Below the pieces are notes generated by a model. It did no database searches and was not told the origin of the DNA. It saw only the letters and a list, made by a program, of their open reading frames with translations. 64,000 nt of DNA from assembly GCF_003332275.1 (NCBI RefSeq), contig NZ_QOVA01000005.1, positions 248,001 through 312,000 of the forward strand, given 5' to 3'. Made by a program: the position numbers and the translations under genes. Shown here one piece after another: positions 1 to 8,898 of this stretch (position 1 is its first letter; each line of letters starts with the position of its first letter). The DNA is from Edaphovirga cremea. Its GTDB lineage: Bacteria > Pseudomonadota > Gammaproteobacteria > Enterobacterales > Enterobacteriaceae.

Positions 1-330
1 TAGTTTCTTTTGGGTTGGCCTAATGAATTCACGCCAACTATCCGCCTTCTCTACTGCCACGCCATACCTATAAGCATCATACAAAATGCTGAACGCTTCG
101 CTATTCCTACGCTTCCTGACGTCACCAAGAGAGTAAATCAGGCTATAAATCAGTGTCTTTGCCGATCCTTCGTCAATATCAAAGCGCCGCATCACTTTCT
201 CTTTGGTGATTTTCTTCAGACGTACACACTTGAGCCCATATTTCTCAAGTTCATCGCATAGAATAGTCAATTGACTTCTTTCGATATCATAGTTGTAGCC
301 TTCAAAATTATGCCACTTGATAGTAGAAGG
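1..330 (-). CDS. Partial gene of unknown function running off the left edge
   Basis: The minus strand is open from 330 to base 1 with normal protein-like composition: it includes an acidic/basic helical stretch with 'LCDELEKYGLKCVRLKK' and ends inside 'DSWREFIRPTQKKL'. No stop occurs before the window edge, so the C-terminus lies outside. No ATG opens this frame. A minus-strand ATG at 350 starts a different frame ('MVFDWDS'), and a one- or two-base slip near 331 would join the two into a sensible N-terminus. The gene is therefore either started by a non-standard codon or 5'-frameshifted. I do not recognise the family. Confidence 0.4.
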
Positions 331-488
331 CTATCCCAATCAAACACCATTATTACTGACTACTACTCGCATTGGATATTTTAAAAGGGTAGCTTATATA
401 ACAACCTACCTTAAATATATCTGTATATACATATCCTCCCATCACACTTCCGCAAAAAATAATATGCTCCATTAGTTTTATGGTAAAA

Positions 489-2318
489 TCACTCATCTCT
501 ATTAATAACCCAAATAATTATTGCAACAGAAAGTATTAAAAATCCTGAGATAAAAAATGAAAACATAGGGGCTATTGTTTTATTTAACATGGGAAATATT
601 TTCTGAATAATAGGATGCACCACAAACTCAGCTAAAGTTGCTGCACCAACCAAACCAAAAACAAAAGTCAGCCAACGATCTCTCCGACTCCGAACAAAAT
701 CTGATTTATATCTTAGTTCATCAAGATGATACCTTGCGACTTCCTTTGCCGAGGGAATTAAAGCTGTAGTACCAAATGATTCGATAATATATGAAAGCGA
801 ATCAGATACTTCCCCTGAACAACTACTGTGATGAATTAATTTTTCTGAATTTGCAAGTGTTTCATATGCATGAAGTAGATGTTTATCAGACTGAGGATCG
901 TGAGCCCAAGAACATGCTCTAGCTATGCTCATGTTATAGTATTCTATTTGTTCAGCTCTTGCTTGGCTTTCAAATATTTTCGAGCGTGTATTAGGCTCGT
1001 CCCAAACATTGTCTAAAGAACCATTAGGCTTTAACCAAGTCCATAAAAGAATAGACCTATTTGCATGGAAACAATAATCCTCAAACATCCTTAGATCCTG
1101 AGGTAAAACAGGAACCTTTTCAGCTACATCAGTTCTAAGCAAGATTTTCATCATTGAATGTGAAAAAGTATGAAAGAGTTCTTTTTTACTTTTTGACTGA
1201 GTATCGAAGCGAAGTAAAGAAACCGATGGACGTCCCTGCCATATAAATTCTTTAAAAGAGTCTCTTTTATATTTTCCATCTAACACCAGGATATTGCCTA
1301 TAGCATTACAGTACATTGAGCGACAGAGATCTAAAGTAGCCTCCCATGAATCATTGTTTTCTGTCCCCGCAATTCGATGTAACGACCAATCACTGCCTCC
1401 CAGGCTAAAAATCTCCCCATCAGTTTGTAAAGCATCATCAAGTACTTTTTGACTATCTTTTTTCATTTTATTTATTAATTTATTTACCACCCTTCCCCTA
1501 AAATAATTCCCACCAAACGAAAACGTATCTTCAAATGCATGTATCAATTCAACTTCAGCATCTAGGGTTTGAATCTTAGCATCAACCCAGATAGATTTAA
1601 AATATCTTTGATAAATATTCACTACATTTGATATGAAATCGCTTTCTTTCATTTCCTCCCACGTTTCATCAAATTGAAAACTAAGAATTGCAATTCCATT
1701 TTTATAAACTTTAACTGAAGGAAAAAGAGCAACCTGTTCACTCTCATATTCTAAAGCCAAAGGAGGTAAAGATGTTCTAATATAAATATCACTATTAAGT
1801 GAAACTCGACTCTCATGGAATGCAATCTCGTATGAGTCTATCAACTCCGCGATAATACGCTCTGGAATTTTAGGGTTAAACTTAATCTCCCAACTTGAAT
1901 CCCATTGCCGGCCCTCTGGTTTTAATAGAGCAATCTGTATCTTTTTTGAATCATCCATATAAATACATTTAAAATCAGAGAAAAAGACAGAATTAGAAAC
2001 ACCTGTTTTCAAGAGATTTGCAGCAGTTTTTACCAAATCAATATTAGCTGATTCGAACCCAATCACATAGTTATAAAAAACATTAAACTGATTAATTCGT
2101 AACTGTCGTTGAGTTCTATCAAGTTTGAATAGATTCGATAACATAAGGTTCCATCCCGCAAGTCCTGAAGAATTTAATTTCATTAAAACTTGAATTTTCG
2201 TTAAAAGCAAATGATGCCTATAAATCCATAGAAATTTCTGTGTATGTAAAGCAATAAATGAAGAATTGAATGTCTGCGACAGCTCATGGTTCTCCACCGT
2301 ATCCTTGCAAAATAACAT
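489..2318 (-). CDS. Large unknown protein with two C-terminal membrane segments
   Basis: Encodes 609 residues. The first ~540 residues look soluble and mixed alpha/beta. Two strongly hydrophobic stretches follow near residues 545-570 and 582-605, ending in a short charged tail (WVINRDE), so the protein is probably anchored with its bulk in the cytoplasm. It lies 15 bases downstream of the polymerase-like gene on the same strand, so co-transcription is likely. Codon use is AT-rich compared with the core genes on the right of the window, which fits an acquired island gene. I recognise no catalytic motif. Large soluble proteins with a C-terminal two-helix anchor occur among island cargo and defence genes, but that is context only. 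The start has only a weak ribosome-binding site. Confidence 0.7.
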   Translation of the reverse strand: MLFCKDTVENHELSQTFNSSFIALHTQKFLWIYRHHLLLTKIQVLMKLNSSGLAGWNLMLSNLFKLDRTQRQLRINQFNVFYNYVIGFESANIDLVKTAANLLKTGVSNSVFFSDFKCIYMDDSKKIQIALLKPEGRQWDSSWEIKFNPKIPERIIAELIDSYEIAFHESRVSLNSDIYIRTSLPPLALEYESEQVALFPSVKVYKNGIAILSFQFDETWEEMKESDFISNVVNIYQRYFKSIWVDAKIQTLDAEVELIHAFEDTFSFGGNYFRGRVVNKLINKMKKDSQKVLDDALQTDGEIFSLGGSDWSLHRIAGTENNDSWEATLDLCRSMYCNAIGNILVLDGKYKRDSFKEFIWQGRPSVSLLRFDTQSKSKKELFHTFSHSMMKILLRTDVAEKVPVLPQDLRMFEDYCFHANRSILLWTWLKPNGSLDNVWDEPNTRSKIFESQARAEQIEYYNMSIARACSWAHDPQSDKHLLHAYETLANSEKLIHHSSCSGEVSDSLSYIIESFGTTALIPSAKEVARYHLDELRYKSDFVRSRRDRWLTFVFGLVGAATLAEFVVHPIIQKIFPMLNKTIAPMFSFFISGFLILSVAIIIWVINRDE

Positions 2319-2333
2319 TACTGAGTCAGTTGA

Positions 2334-3704
2334 TTAATCCTTCAGCTCCAGCTTGAAACCCTGCCAATCCGGCAATAACAGTTCACGTAGTGCCACCACG
2401 CCATCATGATCCAGCATACAAACCACACCAGGGTTGAGCTTCACCACTTCACGGATATACGCTTGCTCTACACCACAGACCATGAACGCCAACAAGCTTT
2501 TATCTCTGGCATACTGTTCATGATGCTTTTTTTTCCGGTCGTACTTCTCACCCTTCAAATCCAGAACCAGCCCCAGATCGTTCTCTATTCGGTGGTAGTT
2601 ACGTGGTGAGCTACAGGTATCCCGATGGCGTTGATAAATTTTAGCAACTAGCTCCTCCAGGGCTGCCCGTAGTGGCCTGACGTACGCCTTCCACCAACGT
2701 AATATTTTCATGGCTGCTTTCTCAGTACCAACCCATTTCAGAATCCGTTTCCCAAGTCCCCCCGCAACGCCAACGGTAACCCGACCAATACGGTAGGTGG
2801 TCGAGTGAACCATCTTCTTGCAATGCTTGCGCGTCAGTCCGGTTTTTTTCATCATCATTTCATAGATAGACGACTTCACCCGATAGTCAACGCGGTATCG
2901 CTTGCACAACCGGTTAATGCAAGCGAGACTACATGAGCGGATATCGTAGTTCAAAAGTCCATATCTAAACTTAGATTTCAACACATTAGGCAAGTTTTGG
3001 AATGCTCGATCGTAATATCGCCCACCGAAGGTTAATCGGTACGTGTGGTCATAAGTAACTAGGTCACCCTCAATCTTGGCATTATACAGGTGGTTTAGGC
3101 TGCGGATACCCGCCCGGTAATAGTCATCAGGTACCATTTTTTTCAACTGCCGTAGAAACTTACGGTGCATTCTCCCCCGTGTTACCCCTTTCAACAAAGC
3201 CTGTTCCTTCTTCTTCAGGCCAGCCTGCCGCTTCCCCAAATTCAACGTATGTTTCGGCGCCTTCCCGTTGGCCCGGAGTATCTGTCTAAATGTAAAGCGC
3301 TCGCCTGTTGCAACGTCCACCAACCTCAAGGAGCCAACATCACTTTTGGGGCGTACCGGATTGAATTGCCAAAGACTGGACTTCCGCTTGTTAACATCCT
3401 GACTGGCTTGACCCTCCTTAAAATGAAAATCAGAGGCAATATCTGGCAGTACATCTATCAGCCGGGCTACCTTCTGGCACTTCCCCTGATGGTTGACCTC
3501 ACATTTACTCAACAGAGGATGGTATTGGCTGCGGATATCCCGTTGGGTGCAGACCGCCCAACCTTCATCGTTAGGCTCGGCAAGCCATATATCGACCAGG
3601 AACTGCTGCAAGACATATCGCTGGGTAATGGCTCTCCGGCCATCGCCCACCACTACCTGGGTAATGGCGGTAATACGCTTGTAAACCCACTCTGGAATCT
3701 TCAT
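2334..3704 (-). CDS. Compact family-A DNA polymerase-like protein
   Basis: Encodes 456 residues from an ATG at 3704 preceded by GGAGAG. The frame stays open further upstream, but that part translates to low-complexity nonsense, so I reject the longer form. The palm motifs of family A polymerases can be read in order: 'GRYYDRAFQNLP' (228-239, compare GR...NLQNIP), motif A 'NYDIRSCSL' with D254, motif B 'RKHCKKMVHSTTYRIG' (292-307, R/K then Y), and motif C 'LDHDG' (431-435, compare VHDE), followed by only about 20 residues. There is no visible 3'-5' exonuclease domain; residues 1-220 are unassigned. It probably copies the DNA of this mobile element, perhaps with the two cysteine-cluster proteins upstream. 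The family assignment rests on motif reading only. Alternatives are a single-subunit RNA polymerase-like or primase-polymerase enzyme. Confidence 0.62.
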   Translation of the reverse strand: MKIPEWVYKRITAITQVVVGDGRRAITQRYVLQQFLVDIWLAEPNDEGWAVCTQRDIRSQYHPLLSKCEVNHQGKCQKVARLIDVLPDIASDFHFKEGQASQDVNKRKSSLWQFNPVRPKSDVGSLRLVDVATGERFTFRQILRANGKAPKHTLNLGKRQAGLKKKEQALLKGVTRGRMHRKFLRQLKKMVPDDYYRAGIRSLNHLYNAKIEGDLVTYDHTYRLTFGGRYYDRAFQNLPNVLKSKFRYGLLNYDIRSCSLACINRLCKRYRVDYRVKSSIYEMMMKKTGLTRKHCKKMVHSTTYRIGRVTVGVAGGLGKRILKWVGTEKAAMKILRWWKAYVRPLRAALEELVAKIYQRHRDTCSSPRNYHRIENDLGLVLDLKGEKYDRKKKHHEQYARDKSLLAFMVCGVEQAYIREVVKLNPGVVCMLDHDGVVALRELLLPDWQGFKLELKD

Positions 3705-4307
3705 ATCACTCTCCACTGGTGTGCGGGGGACGGTCGGCGGAACCTCACCGTGTGCGCTTATGGCGCACGGTGTCCACCGCCATCCCCCACCCCATGTTCT
3801 TCTTATATACAACGTTAAGATTCGAAGCTTTGGGTTGGTGACTGGTTGGAGGGGCAGGCCCCTAATTTGCTCACCTTCGGTCGCAAATTGTCCCCCATTA
3901 GGCTTACGCCTCCACTCACTCGCTTCGCTCGTTCGACACGTTCTTAATTCCCAACTGGTAGTTGACCCAATGGCTATGGTGGCTCGCTGCTCGCTCCCCC
4001 CCATAGTGTGTAGTCAATAGCAATAACTGATAACCAAAGGTGCGCTCATAGCGTTAACTTACCGTTTTAAGGCCTCAGCTTGACTCTGGAACGCATCTAC
4101 AAGAACATTGATATAACAGTCAGTTACGCATTTTCTGGTACAGTTAGCTTTTTAAATTGCATTAGTTACCTCCGAAATCAGCATCTGCTATGCACTTTTT
4201 CAATTACAAAAGTGCATGCGCCAAATGGAAAACCAATAGGTTCATCGCACTTTCTCAACCAAGCATGATGCAATGAGCCGACCAAATCGCCAGCTCAGTG
4301 CTGCACG
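3705..4307. other. Hairpin-rich non-coding stretch upstream of the polymerase-like gene
   Basis: About 600 bases without a convincing gene. The left half (3720-4015) is packed with potential stems: CACCG..TGCGC/GCGCACGGTG around 3747-3773, GGGGC/GGCCCC near 3852-3863, a perfect AATTTGC/GCAAATT stem with a 12-base loop near 3864-3889, and runs such as TCGCTTCGCTCG near 3923. The strand is high in G+C relative to the genes on either side. It may be a replication origin, a structured leader RNA or a counter-transcribed regulator for the downstream gene. The function is inference; the structures are read directly. Confidence 0.5.
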
Positions 4308-5165
4308 TCATTTCACCTGACCGCCATAATTGAACGTGATTGTTGCAGACCCTAGCTTGTCTAATATCAGTAAACTTTTTGCTAATTCACTACCCGTCAA
4401 TGGTACTGGTGTAGTTTTGATCAGGAGGTTCCCCTCATCATTGAGAGTACAAGTCACCTGATGCCACATAGGATCAAAAACACGCTTAAGTTGCTTGATA
4501 GGATCTTTGAGCAGGATCTTGCTCATCGGGCTATTGATCACCGAAGGGCTGATATACTGGCCCTCACCACGCTCCATGTGCTTTTTCAGACCTTGGAGTA
4601 GCGCCTGATCATTGGGAAGCAGAAGGCACAACACGGGAAGCCAGAACGCCTCATACTCTCCAGATGGAAACGTATGGTGCAATAAGCTGAAGGTGCCCAT
4701 TACTGGCTCAGAACAGTTCAACCGATTTAGTGCCCTGCCGATACGCGGTTTAAACTTGTTGATTTGCTTACTGGCCTGTCGCAGGTTGCTCCACGGGCGT
4801 AACATGGGAGTCCTTTGGTTGAAAACCAGCATAACGGCGATATAGCCCGGTGGGGCTGCCATTAGGGTTCGCCATATTTCTAATAGGGCAAGGTCACGTT
4901 CGCGCTTGCAGTGAAGGCAGGCAACGCTTTCACAGGGAGTCTCATTGCGGCATCCTTTCAGTTTTTTTGCAAGCGCGAGTGATACTGGACGTAATTTCCC
5001 AAATTTTTGCAGTAAGGCAATACGCTGCTGGTTTTCTCTTTCTGCTACCTGCTGAGCCCCCAACTCAGGGGCTGTTTGGCTTAATATCTCCAACCTTGGC
5101 GACGCATGACGTATATAACCTGGGTCGAACGCAAGGAATAGATAAGGATTGATTTCTTTTTTCAT
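4308..5165 (-). CDS. Cysteine-cluster protein, paralogue of the next gene upstream
   Basis: Encodes 285 residues. A four-cysteine cluster 'CRNETPCESVACLHC' (C-x5-C-x4-C-x2-C) sits about one quarter into the protein and should bind zinc. The protein encoded at 5286-6146 has the same cluster in the same place and aligns in a later 'G-T-[FL]-[ST]' strand segment and in a segment ending K-H-x-E/x-G, so the two are diverged duplicates. They lie on one strand with the AlpA regulator upstream and the polymerase-like gene downstream, suggesting a shared role in replication or mobilisation of the element. The later half loosely recalls the layout of rolling-circle Rep proteins, but I do not see an HUH motif, so I assign no activity. 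Confidence 0.65.
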   Translation of the reverse strand: MKKEINPYLFLAFDPGYIRHASPRLEILSQTAPELGAQQVAERENQQRIALLQKFGKLRPVSLALAKKLKGCRNETPCESVACLHCKRERDLALLEIWRTLMAAPPGYIAVMLVFNQRTPMLRPWSNLRQASKQINKFKPRIGRALNRLNCSEPVMGTFSLLHHTFPSGEYEAFWLPVLCLLLPNDQALLQGLKKHMERGEGQYISPSVINSPMSKILLKDPIKQLKRVFDPMWHQVTCTLNDEGNLLIKTTPVPLTGSELAKSLLILDKLGSATITFNYGGQVK

Positions 5166-5285
5166 AAATTTTAATCCAGCTCATGATAGGTAGGCTAGAA
5201 ATAGCTTTTCGTTGTCATCGATAATCGCGACACAAACACAACACACCTTCATATATCGCCCCAAATACTAATTTTAATTTGCACG

Positions 5286-6146
5286 TCAAGCAGATGTGCT
5301 TTTACTATAGAGAAAAACCTGACTTGTATTCATTTCATCTTGACGCAATAAATACCATGCAAGAACATCATTATTTAATTTATCCTGATATTCTTTAAAA
5401 ACAGTTCGATCACAACCTATAGTACATTGATACTCACACCATGTTTTGTCAAAAACAAAATCAGTGGCAGCCTCCAGACTTTCAAATCTATATACTTTTA
5501 ATATGTCGTTTTTTATATCAAAGCCATATTCCTCTAGAGAAACACCTTCATGTTTCATAAAGTAATGTTCTAAACATTGAACTAACTTCGGGTCAGCCTG
5601 AATAAAAAGACGCAATTGTGGCATAGAATAGCCATGTTCAGAAATCGTAAGGGTAGTATAGTGTTCAGCTTCAAAAAACAAATGACTCTCTACTGTTAAA
5701 GTTCCGAAAACAACCCCTTCAAATCCTCCATCATTAAGTAAATCCAAACACTTACTAAAAATACCAGGGGCTATATCAGAAAACTCATCAACCAACGAAT
5801 TCATGTCAATAGTAATAACTAAATATTCATCATCATATCTTACCTTTCTTGAAAAATGATACATATTCTCTAATCTTTCCGTGCTTGAACATTGAACACA
5901 TGCTTGACTTTTGCAAGGGGAGTTATTATTGCAAAACAATAATTTTGATGCTAATTTGCAATAAGCAAGATCAGATGTAAGTCTATATCTCACCATCAAA
6001 GCTCTTATCCGCCTTTCCTTTTCTGCCTCAATTTCTTCTTCTACCATAAATTCAGGAATAATTTTCTCGCACTTTTTTTTAAACGCTATTAATGACGATT
6101 TTATTTTCCATCCTAACTCAGGGAATTCTTTAATAAATTCATTCAT
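5286..6146 (-). CDS. Cysteine-cluster protein, paralogue of the gene downstream
   Basis: Encodes 286 residues, starting after AAGGAAAATTAA. It carries the cluster 'CNNNSPCKSQACVQC', the same C-x5-C-x4-C-x2-C spacing as its neighbour at 4308-5165, preceded in both by a short 'A.KL' helix and followed by acidic/basic helices. The C-terminal half contains 'FDKTWCEYQCTIGCDRTV', matching 'FDPMWHQVTCTLNDEGNL' of the paralogue. Base composition is clearly more AT-rich than that of the paralogue, so the pair may not be a recent tandem duplication but two related genes gathered from different sources. Function unknown; nucleic-acid binding through the zinc cluster is an inference from the motif and position. 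Confidence 0.7.
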   Translation of the reverse strand: MNEFIKEFPELGWKIKSSLIAFKKKCEKIIPEFMVEEEIEAEKERRIRALMVRYRLTSDLAYCKLASKLLFCNNNSPCKSQACVQCSSTERLENMYHFSRKVRYDDEYLVITIDMNSLVDEFSDIAPGIFSKCLDLLNDGGFEGVVFGTLTVESHLFFEAEHYTTLTISEHGYSMPQLRLFIQADPKLVQCLEHYFMKHEGVSLEEYGFDIKNDILKVYRFESLEAATDFVFDKTWCEYQCTIGCDRTVFKEYQDKLNNDVLAWYLLRQDEMNTSQVFLYSKSTSA

Positions 6147-6334
6147 TTAATTTTCCTTATTGATAAAAGTAATAGAGAACAACACCGAATTTAACCATCC
6201 TTGGTTATGTACAATTAATAAGCATGCAAGTGATTTTTATTTATAAAACCACTGCCTAATGACAATTGGACATGTTCGTCCGCACCACTTGGACGGGGTT
6301 TGACAATGATTTTTGGTACTGCCACTTTTAAAAT

Positions 6335-6544
6335 TTAGCGAGTTCGGGAACGCTCAGAGATCCATGCATCTATCTCGTGCTCATAAAATGCGATGGCACG
6401 TTTCGACAGTAGCACTGGCACTGGGAACCTCTTGTCAGCGAGTAATCTATAAACGCTGGCCCTGCTCAAAGCGCAACGCCGAAGCACCTCATTAATCTTG
6501 ATAAGTTTTAGATGGTTAGGTCTAGAAAAGTATTGATGTGTCAT
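6335..6544 (-). CDS. AlpA-family transcriptional regulator / excisionase-like
   Basis: Encodes 69 residues with the AlpA-type MerR-like helix-turn-helix: 'LIKINEVLRRCALSRASVYRLLADKRFPVPVLLSKRAIAFYEHEIDAWI'. The helix pair around 'LSRASVYRLL', the 'FPVPVLLSKRAIAF' wing and the final D-A-W are typical of the family. Such proteins control integrase or early genes of P4-like and other integrative elements. It lies at the head of a minus-strand run leading to the cysteine-cluster proteins and the polymerase-like gene, so it is a plausible activator of that module. Confidence 0.87.
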   Translation of the reverse strand: MTHQYFSRPNHLKLIKINEVLRRCALSRASVYRLLADKRFPVPVLLSKRAIAFYEHEIDAWISERSRTR

Positions 6545-6651
6545 TGTCTTGCCACCATTTTGCTTAAGATGATGGCAAGATTAGTTCAGATGGTACTTGC
6601 AGGATAGAGACTGTGATTCATCGCAGTAGGTCAGCAAATTACAAACACTTG

Positions 6652-7290
6652 CTATTTTTCGTTTATTGTAATATTAAGAGCCTTCCTTAACTGTTTGATA
6701 ATGCTATCTTTCGTCGTATTTTTTGTTAGATAGCCGTAATCTTTCTGGTGATCTAGTATCGCCTGAGCCCATGCATCTTGAGTAACATTATTCTCATTTT
6801 TGCACTCATTGGGGTGTGAAAACAGAACCCGTATCGCTTGCATATATAAACGTTCCCTATATTTTGCATTCCACTCTACATTTCCATGAATTTTTACTCC
6901 ATTGGGATTAGTGAATAAATCATACACTTTTAATAATTCCTCTTTAGTAATATGAAGATCTTCCAAAGGTTTAAAATCCACGTATTCACCGTACTCTTCG
7001 GAGTACTTGAGTAGAAACAAACTAATCTTATTATCTCCTTGTCTAACTTCAATTGACTCATGAGACAGGTCAATAAGTCCATTATGAATATTCATTACCT
7101 GGTTATATGAAGGATAAACAAGCCCTTTAATTTCGTCATACTTACCCTCCCAGTTATAGCATAGTTCGACTTTTCCCTCTTTCCACAAAGCAATAATATC
7201 TTGAGGGGAACAATTTATATTTTTATCTTCCAACAGCTCGCACGCACGATCTAAAGAAAAAAAAGAGAAAGGAATTGCAATTGTAGTCAT
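6652..7290 (-). CDS. Unknown island protein
   Basis: Encodes 212 residues from an ATG preceded by AAGGAG at good spacing. The N-terminus 'FFSLDRACELL' followed by 'CSPQDIIALWKEGKVEL' resembles the helix-turn-helix-like opening of phage and island proteins that read a site and end in a helical C-terminal segment, here 'TKDSIIKQLRKALNITI'. No catalytic motif is visible. It is transcribed towards the AlpA gene, with the recombinase gene upstream on the same strand. AT-rich codon use fits recent acquisition. I do not recognise the family with certainty. Confidence 0.62.
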   Translation of the reverse strand: MTTIAIPFSFFSLDRACELLEDKNINCSPQDIIALWKEGKVELCYNWEGKYDEIKGLVYPSYNQVMNIHNGLIDLSHESIEVRQGDNKISLFLLKYSEEYGEYVDFKPLEDLHITKEELLKVYDLFTNPNGVKIHGNVEWNAKYRERLYMQAIRVLFSHPNECKNENNVTQDAWAQAILDHQKDYGYLTKNTTKDSIIKQLRKALNITINEK

Positions 7291-7479
7291 TGTGTTGCTC
7301 CTTATTTTTTATCCTAATCACATAAAATGAAAGAACTGCATAGCCAGAGATAATGATAGCAAAATGCACCAAATAGCTTTTAATAGGTTATAATCACTAT
7401 TTCGTTAATTTGCAAATTATATATTCATGAAAACGGCAACGATACAATTGAGATTACTTCAACAACAACTCTGATAGGA

Positions 7480-8403
7480 TTACCAACATCTCAACCGCTG
7501 AGAAGCCATGATTTTAGCTTCATCGCCACGGTGATCGTATCGGGCCGTGGTAGATATGTCGCTATGACCAGCCAACTGACGTACGGTATTGATATCAACT
7601 CCCTGCTCCAGCAGTTGAGTAATGAACGTGCGGCGCATGTCGTGGGGGGTAAACTCAGTCACGTTGGCAGTGGTTCTCAGTTTTTCCAAGATCGCCGTCA
7701 ATCCTGCTGTGGTCAATGCACCGGCTGCCGGTTGGCCAGATCGATACACTTTGGTGAATAGGGCGTTACCCTCACCTTTGGCAGCTAACCATGCGGTTAA
7801 TGCTTTAGCCACAGCAGGAGCCACATGGATCTCCCTGTATTTTCGCCCCTTCCCTTGTCGGACAATCAATAGGCCATCCGCATAGTCGCCTTCCTCAAGC
7901 TTGACCAGTTCGCCAGCACGGAGCCCAGCTCCGCACATAGTCAGTAGGATAGCTGTATCCCTACATTTGCGGGCAGGTTCACCGTGACTTTTGGCGGCTT
8001 TCAGCAACAACCGAACTTCCTGTCGATTTAACGCTCTTCCCTGCCGTATCGGATCGCCTTTAACGCGTTTGACAGCTTTGATACGTGCCAGAGTTTCCGC
8101 ATCCAATCGACGCAAGTTGAATGCAGCCTGAGCCAGTGATCGCAGTGCTGCCAATGCCATATTGACCGTTGCAACGGCGTAATTATCATCCAGCAGGCAA
8201 GCCCGTACTTTAGCCACCTTGCCATAGTCCAGTTGTTCCCAAGGGTAAGACTGCGCGGTAGATCGTTTGTTGAGTATACGAGCACTACGGTTGAGCAAGC
8301 TGGTTATACCGCCACGGCCTGATATCGCTAGGCTGTTGATGTAATCATCAAACACGGTGGTCTCTGTGTTACTTTGATAAACAGTCAGTTTAAGCTTGGG
8401 CAT
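7480..8403 (-). CDS. Tyrosine recombinase / integrase (XerC/D-like)
   Basis: Encodes 307 residues. The N-terminal SAM-like core-binding domain covers roughly residues 10-95. The catalytic domain contains the first arginine in 'GAGLRAGELVKLE', a lysine-bearing beta hairpin 'VRQGKGRKYREI', 'HDMRRTF' (H-x-x-R), 'LAGHSDISTTARYDH' with the second His, and the tyrosine nucleophile near the C-terminus. All active-site residues appear present, so it should be functional. It is the only intact integrase in the accessory region and most likely moves the element of the first 14 kb. It lies 44 bases downstream of the RadC gene on the same strand. No attachment site could be recognised next to it. Confidence 0.92.
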   Translation of the reverse strand: MPKLKLTVYQSNTETTVFDDYINSLAISGRGGITSLLNRSARILNKRSTAQSYPWEQLDYGKVAKVRACLLDDNYAVATVNMALAALRSLAQAAFNLRRLDAETLARIKAVKRVKGDPIRQGRALNRQEVRLLLKAAKSHGEPARKCRDTAILLTMCGAGLRAGELVKLEEGDYADGLLIVRQGKGRKYREIHVAPAVAKALTAWLAAKGEGNALFTKVYRSGQPAAGALTTAGLTAILEKLRTTANVTEFTPHDMRRTFITQLLEQGVDINTVRQLAGHSDISTTARYDHRGDEAKIMASQRLRCW

Positions 8404-8447
8404 AGCTAACTCGTGATAACGTACATTAAACCAAGTAACTGGGCCGC

Positions 8448-8897
8448 CTACAGCAGCCCACGTTCCGCCATTGAGACGGTTTGAGTACCAGCAACAATGA
8501 AGTGGTCAAGCACCCGCACATCAACCAGTTCCAACGCAGATACTAGCCTTTTAGTGATAGCCAAATCTGCCTGACTGGGTTCCGGCTCACCACTGGGGTG
8601 GTTGTGGACAAGGATCAACGCTGCTGCGTTATGGTGCAGGCTTAGCTTCACCACTTCGCGAGGGTAGACGTTGACGCCGTTGATTGTGCCCCTGAACAGC
8701 TCCTGGTAAGCCAGAATGCGTTGCTGGTTATCCAACAGCAGACAGCCAAATACTTCGTGTTCCAGCGGAGCCAACTTGAACATGAGATAATCCCGCACAT
8801 CTACGACCGATAGCAGTTGCTGCCCCCGGATATAGCGGTTCTCAATGATGGTTTGTGCCTGTTGTAGGATTAGGTCTTCATTGCAGCGGTCAATCAT
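8448..8897 (-). CDS. RadC-family JAMM/MPN+ domain protein
   Basis: Encodes 149 residues from an ATG at 8897; a longer TTG-started form would overlap the upstream gene and is less likely. The JAMM zinc-protease signature is clear: a Glu in the strand before 'FGCLLLDNQQRIL', then 'LVHNHPSGEPEPSQADLAIT' with H-x-H and the later Asp, followed by 'DHFIVAG'. RadC proteins of this size are common on integrative elements and their biochemical role is unsettled. Only one base separates its start from the stop of the cysteine-protease-like gene, so translation is probably coupled. The two putative peptidases may act together. Confidence 0.9.
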   Translation of the reverse strand: MIDRCNEDLILQQAQTIIENRYIRGQQLLSVVDVRDYLMFKLAPLEHEVFGCLLLDNQQRILAYQELFRGTINGVNVYPREVVKLSLHHNAAALILVHNHPSGEPEPSQADLAITKRLVSALELVDVRVLDHFIVAGTQTVSMAERGLL

Positions 8898-8898
8898 G

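Noticed and set aside
10-261. Plus-strand ORF at the left edge
   Set aside because: It lies opposite a better minus-strand frame that stays open to the edge and has protein-like composition.
3165-3818. 217-codon plus-strand ORF
   Set aside because: It lies opposite the polymerase-like gene and has shadow-type composition (Pro/Leu/Gln-rich, no motif).
3705-4004. Upstream extension of the polymerase-like ORF by 100 residues
   Set aside because: The added part is low-complexity Arg/Gly/Trp-rich translation of the hairpin region, while the ATG at 3704 has a GGAGAG site.
4308-6146. HUH-type rolling-circle replication proteins
   Set aside because: Neither cysteine-cluster protein shows a His-hydrophobic-His motif or a clear catalytic Tyr arrangement.
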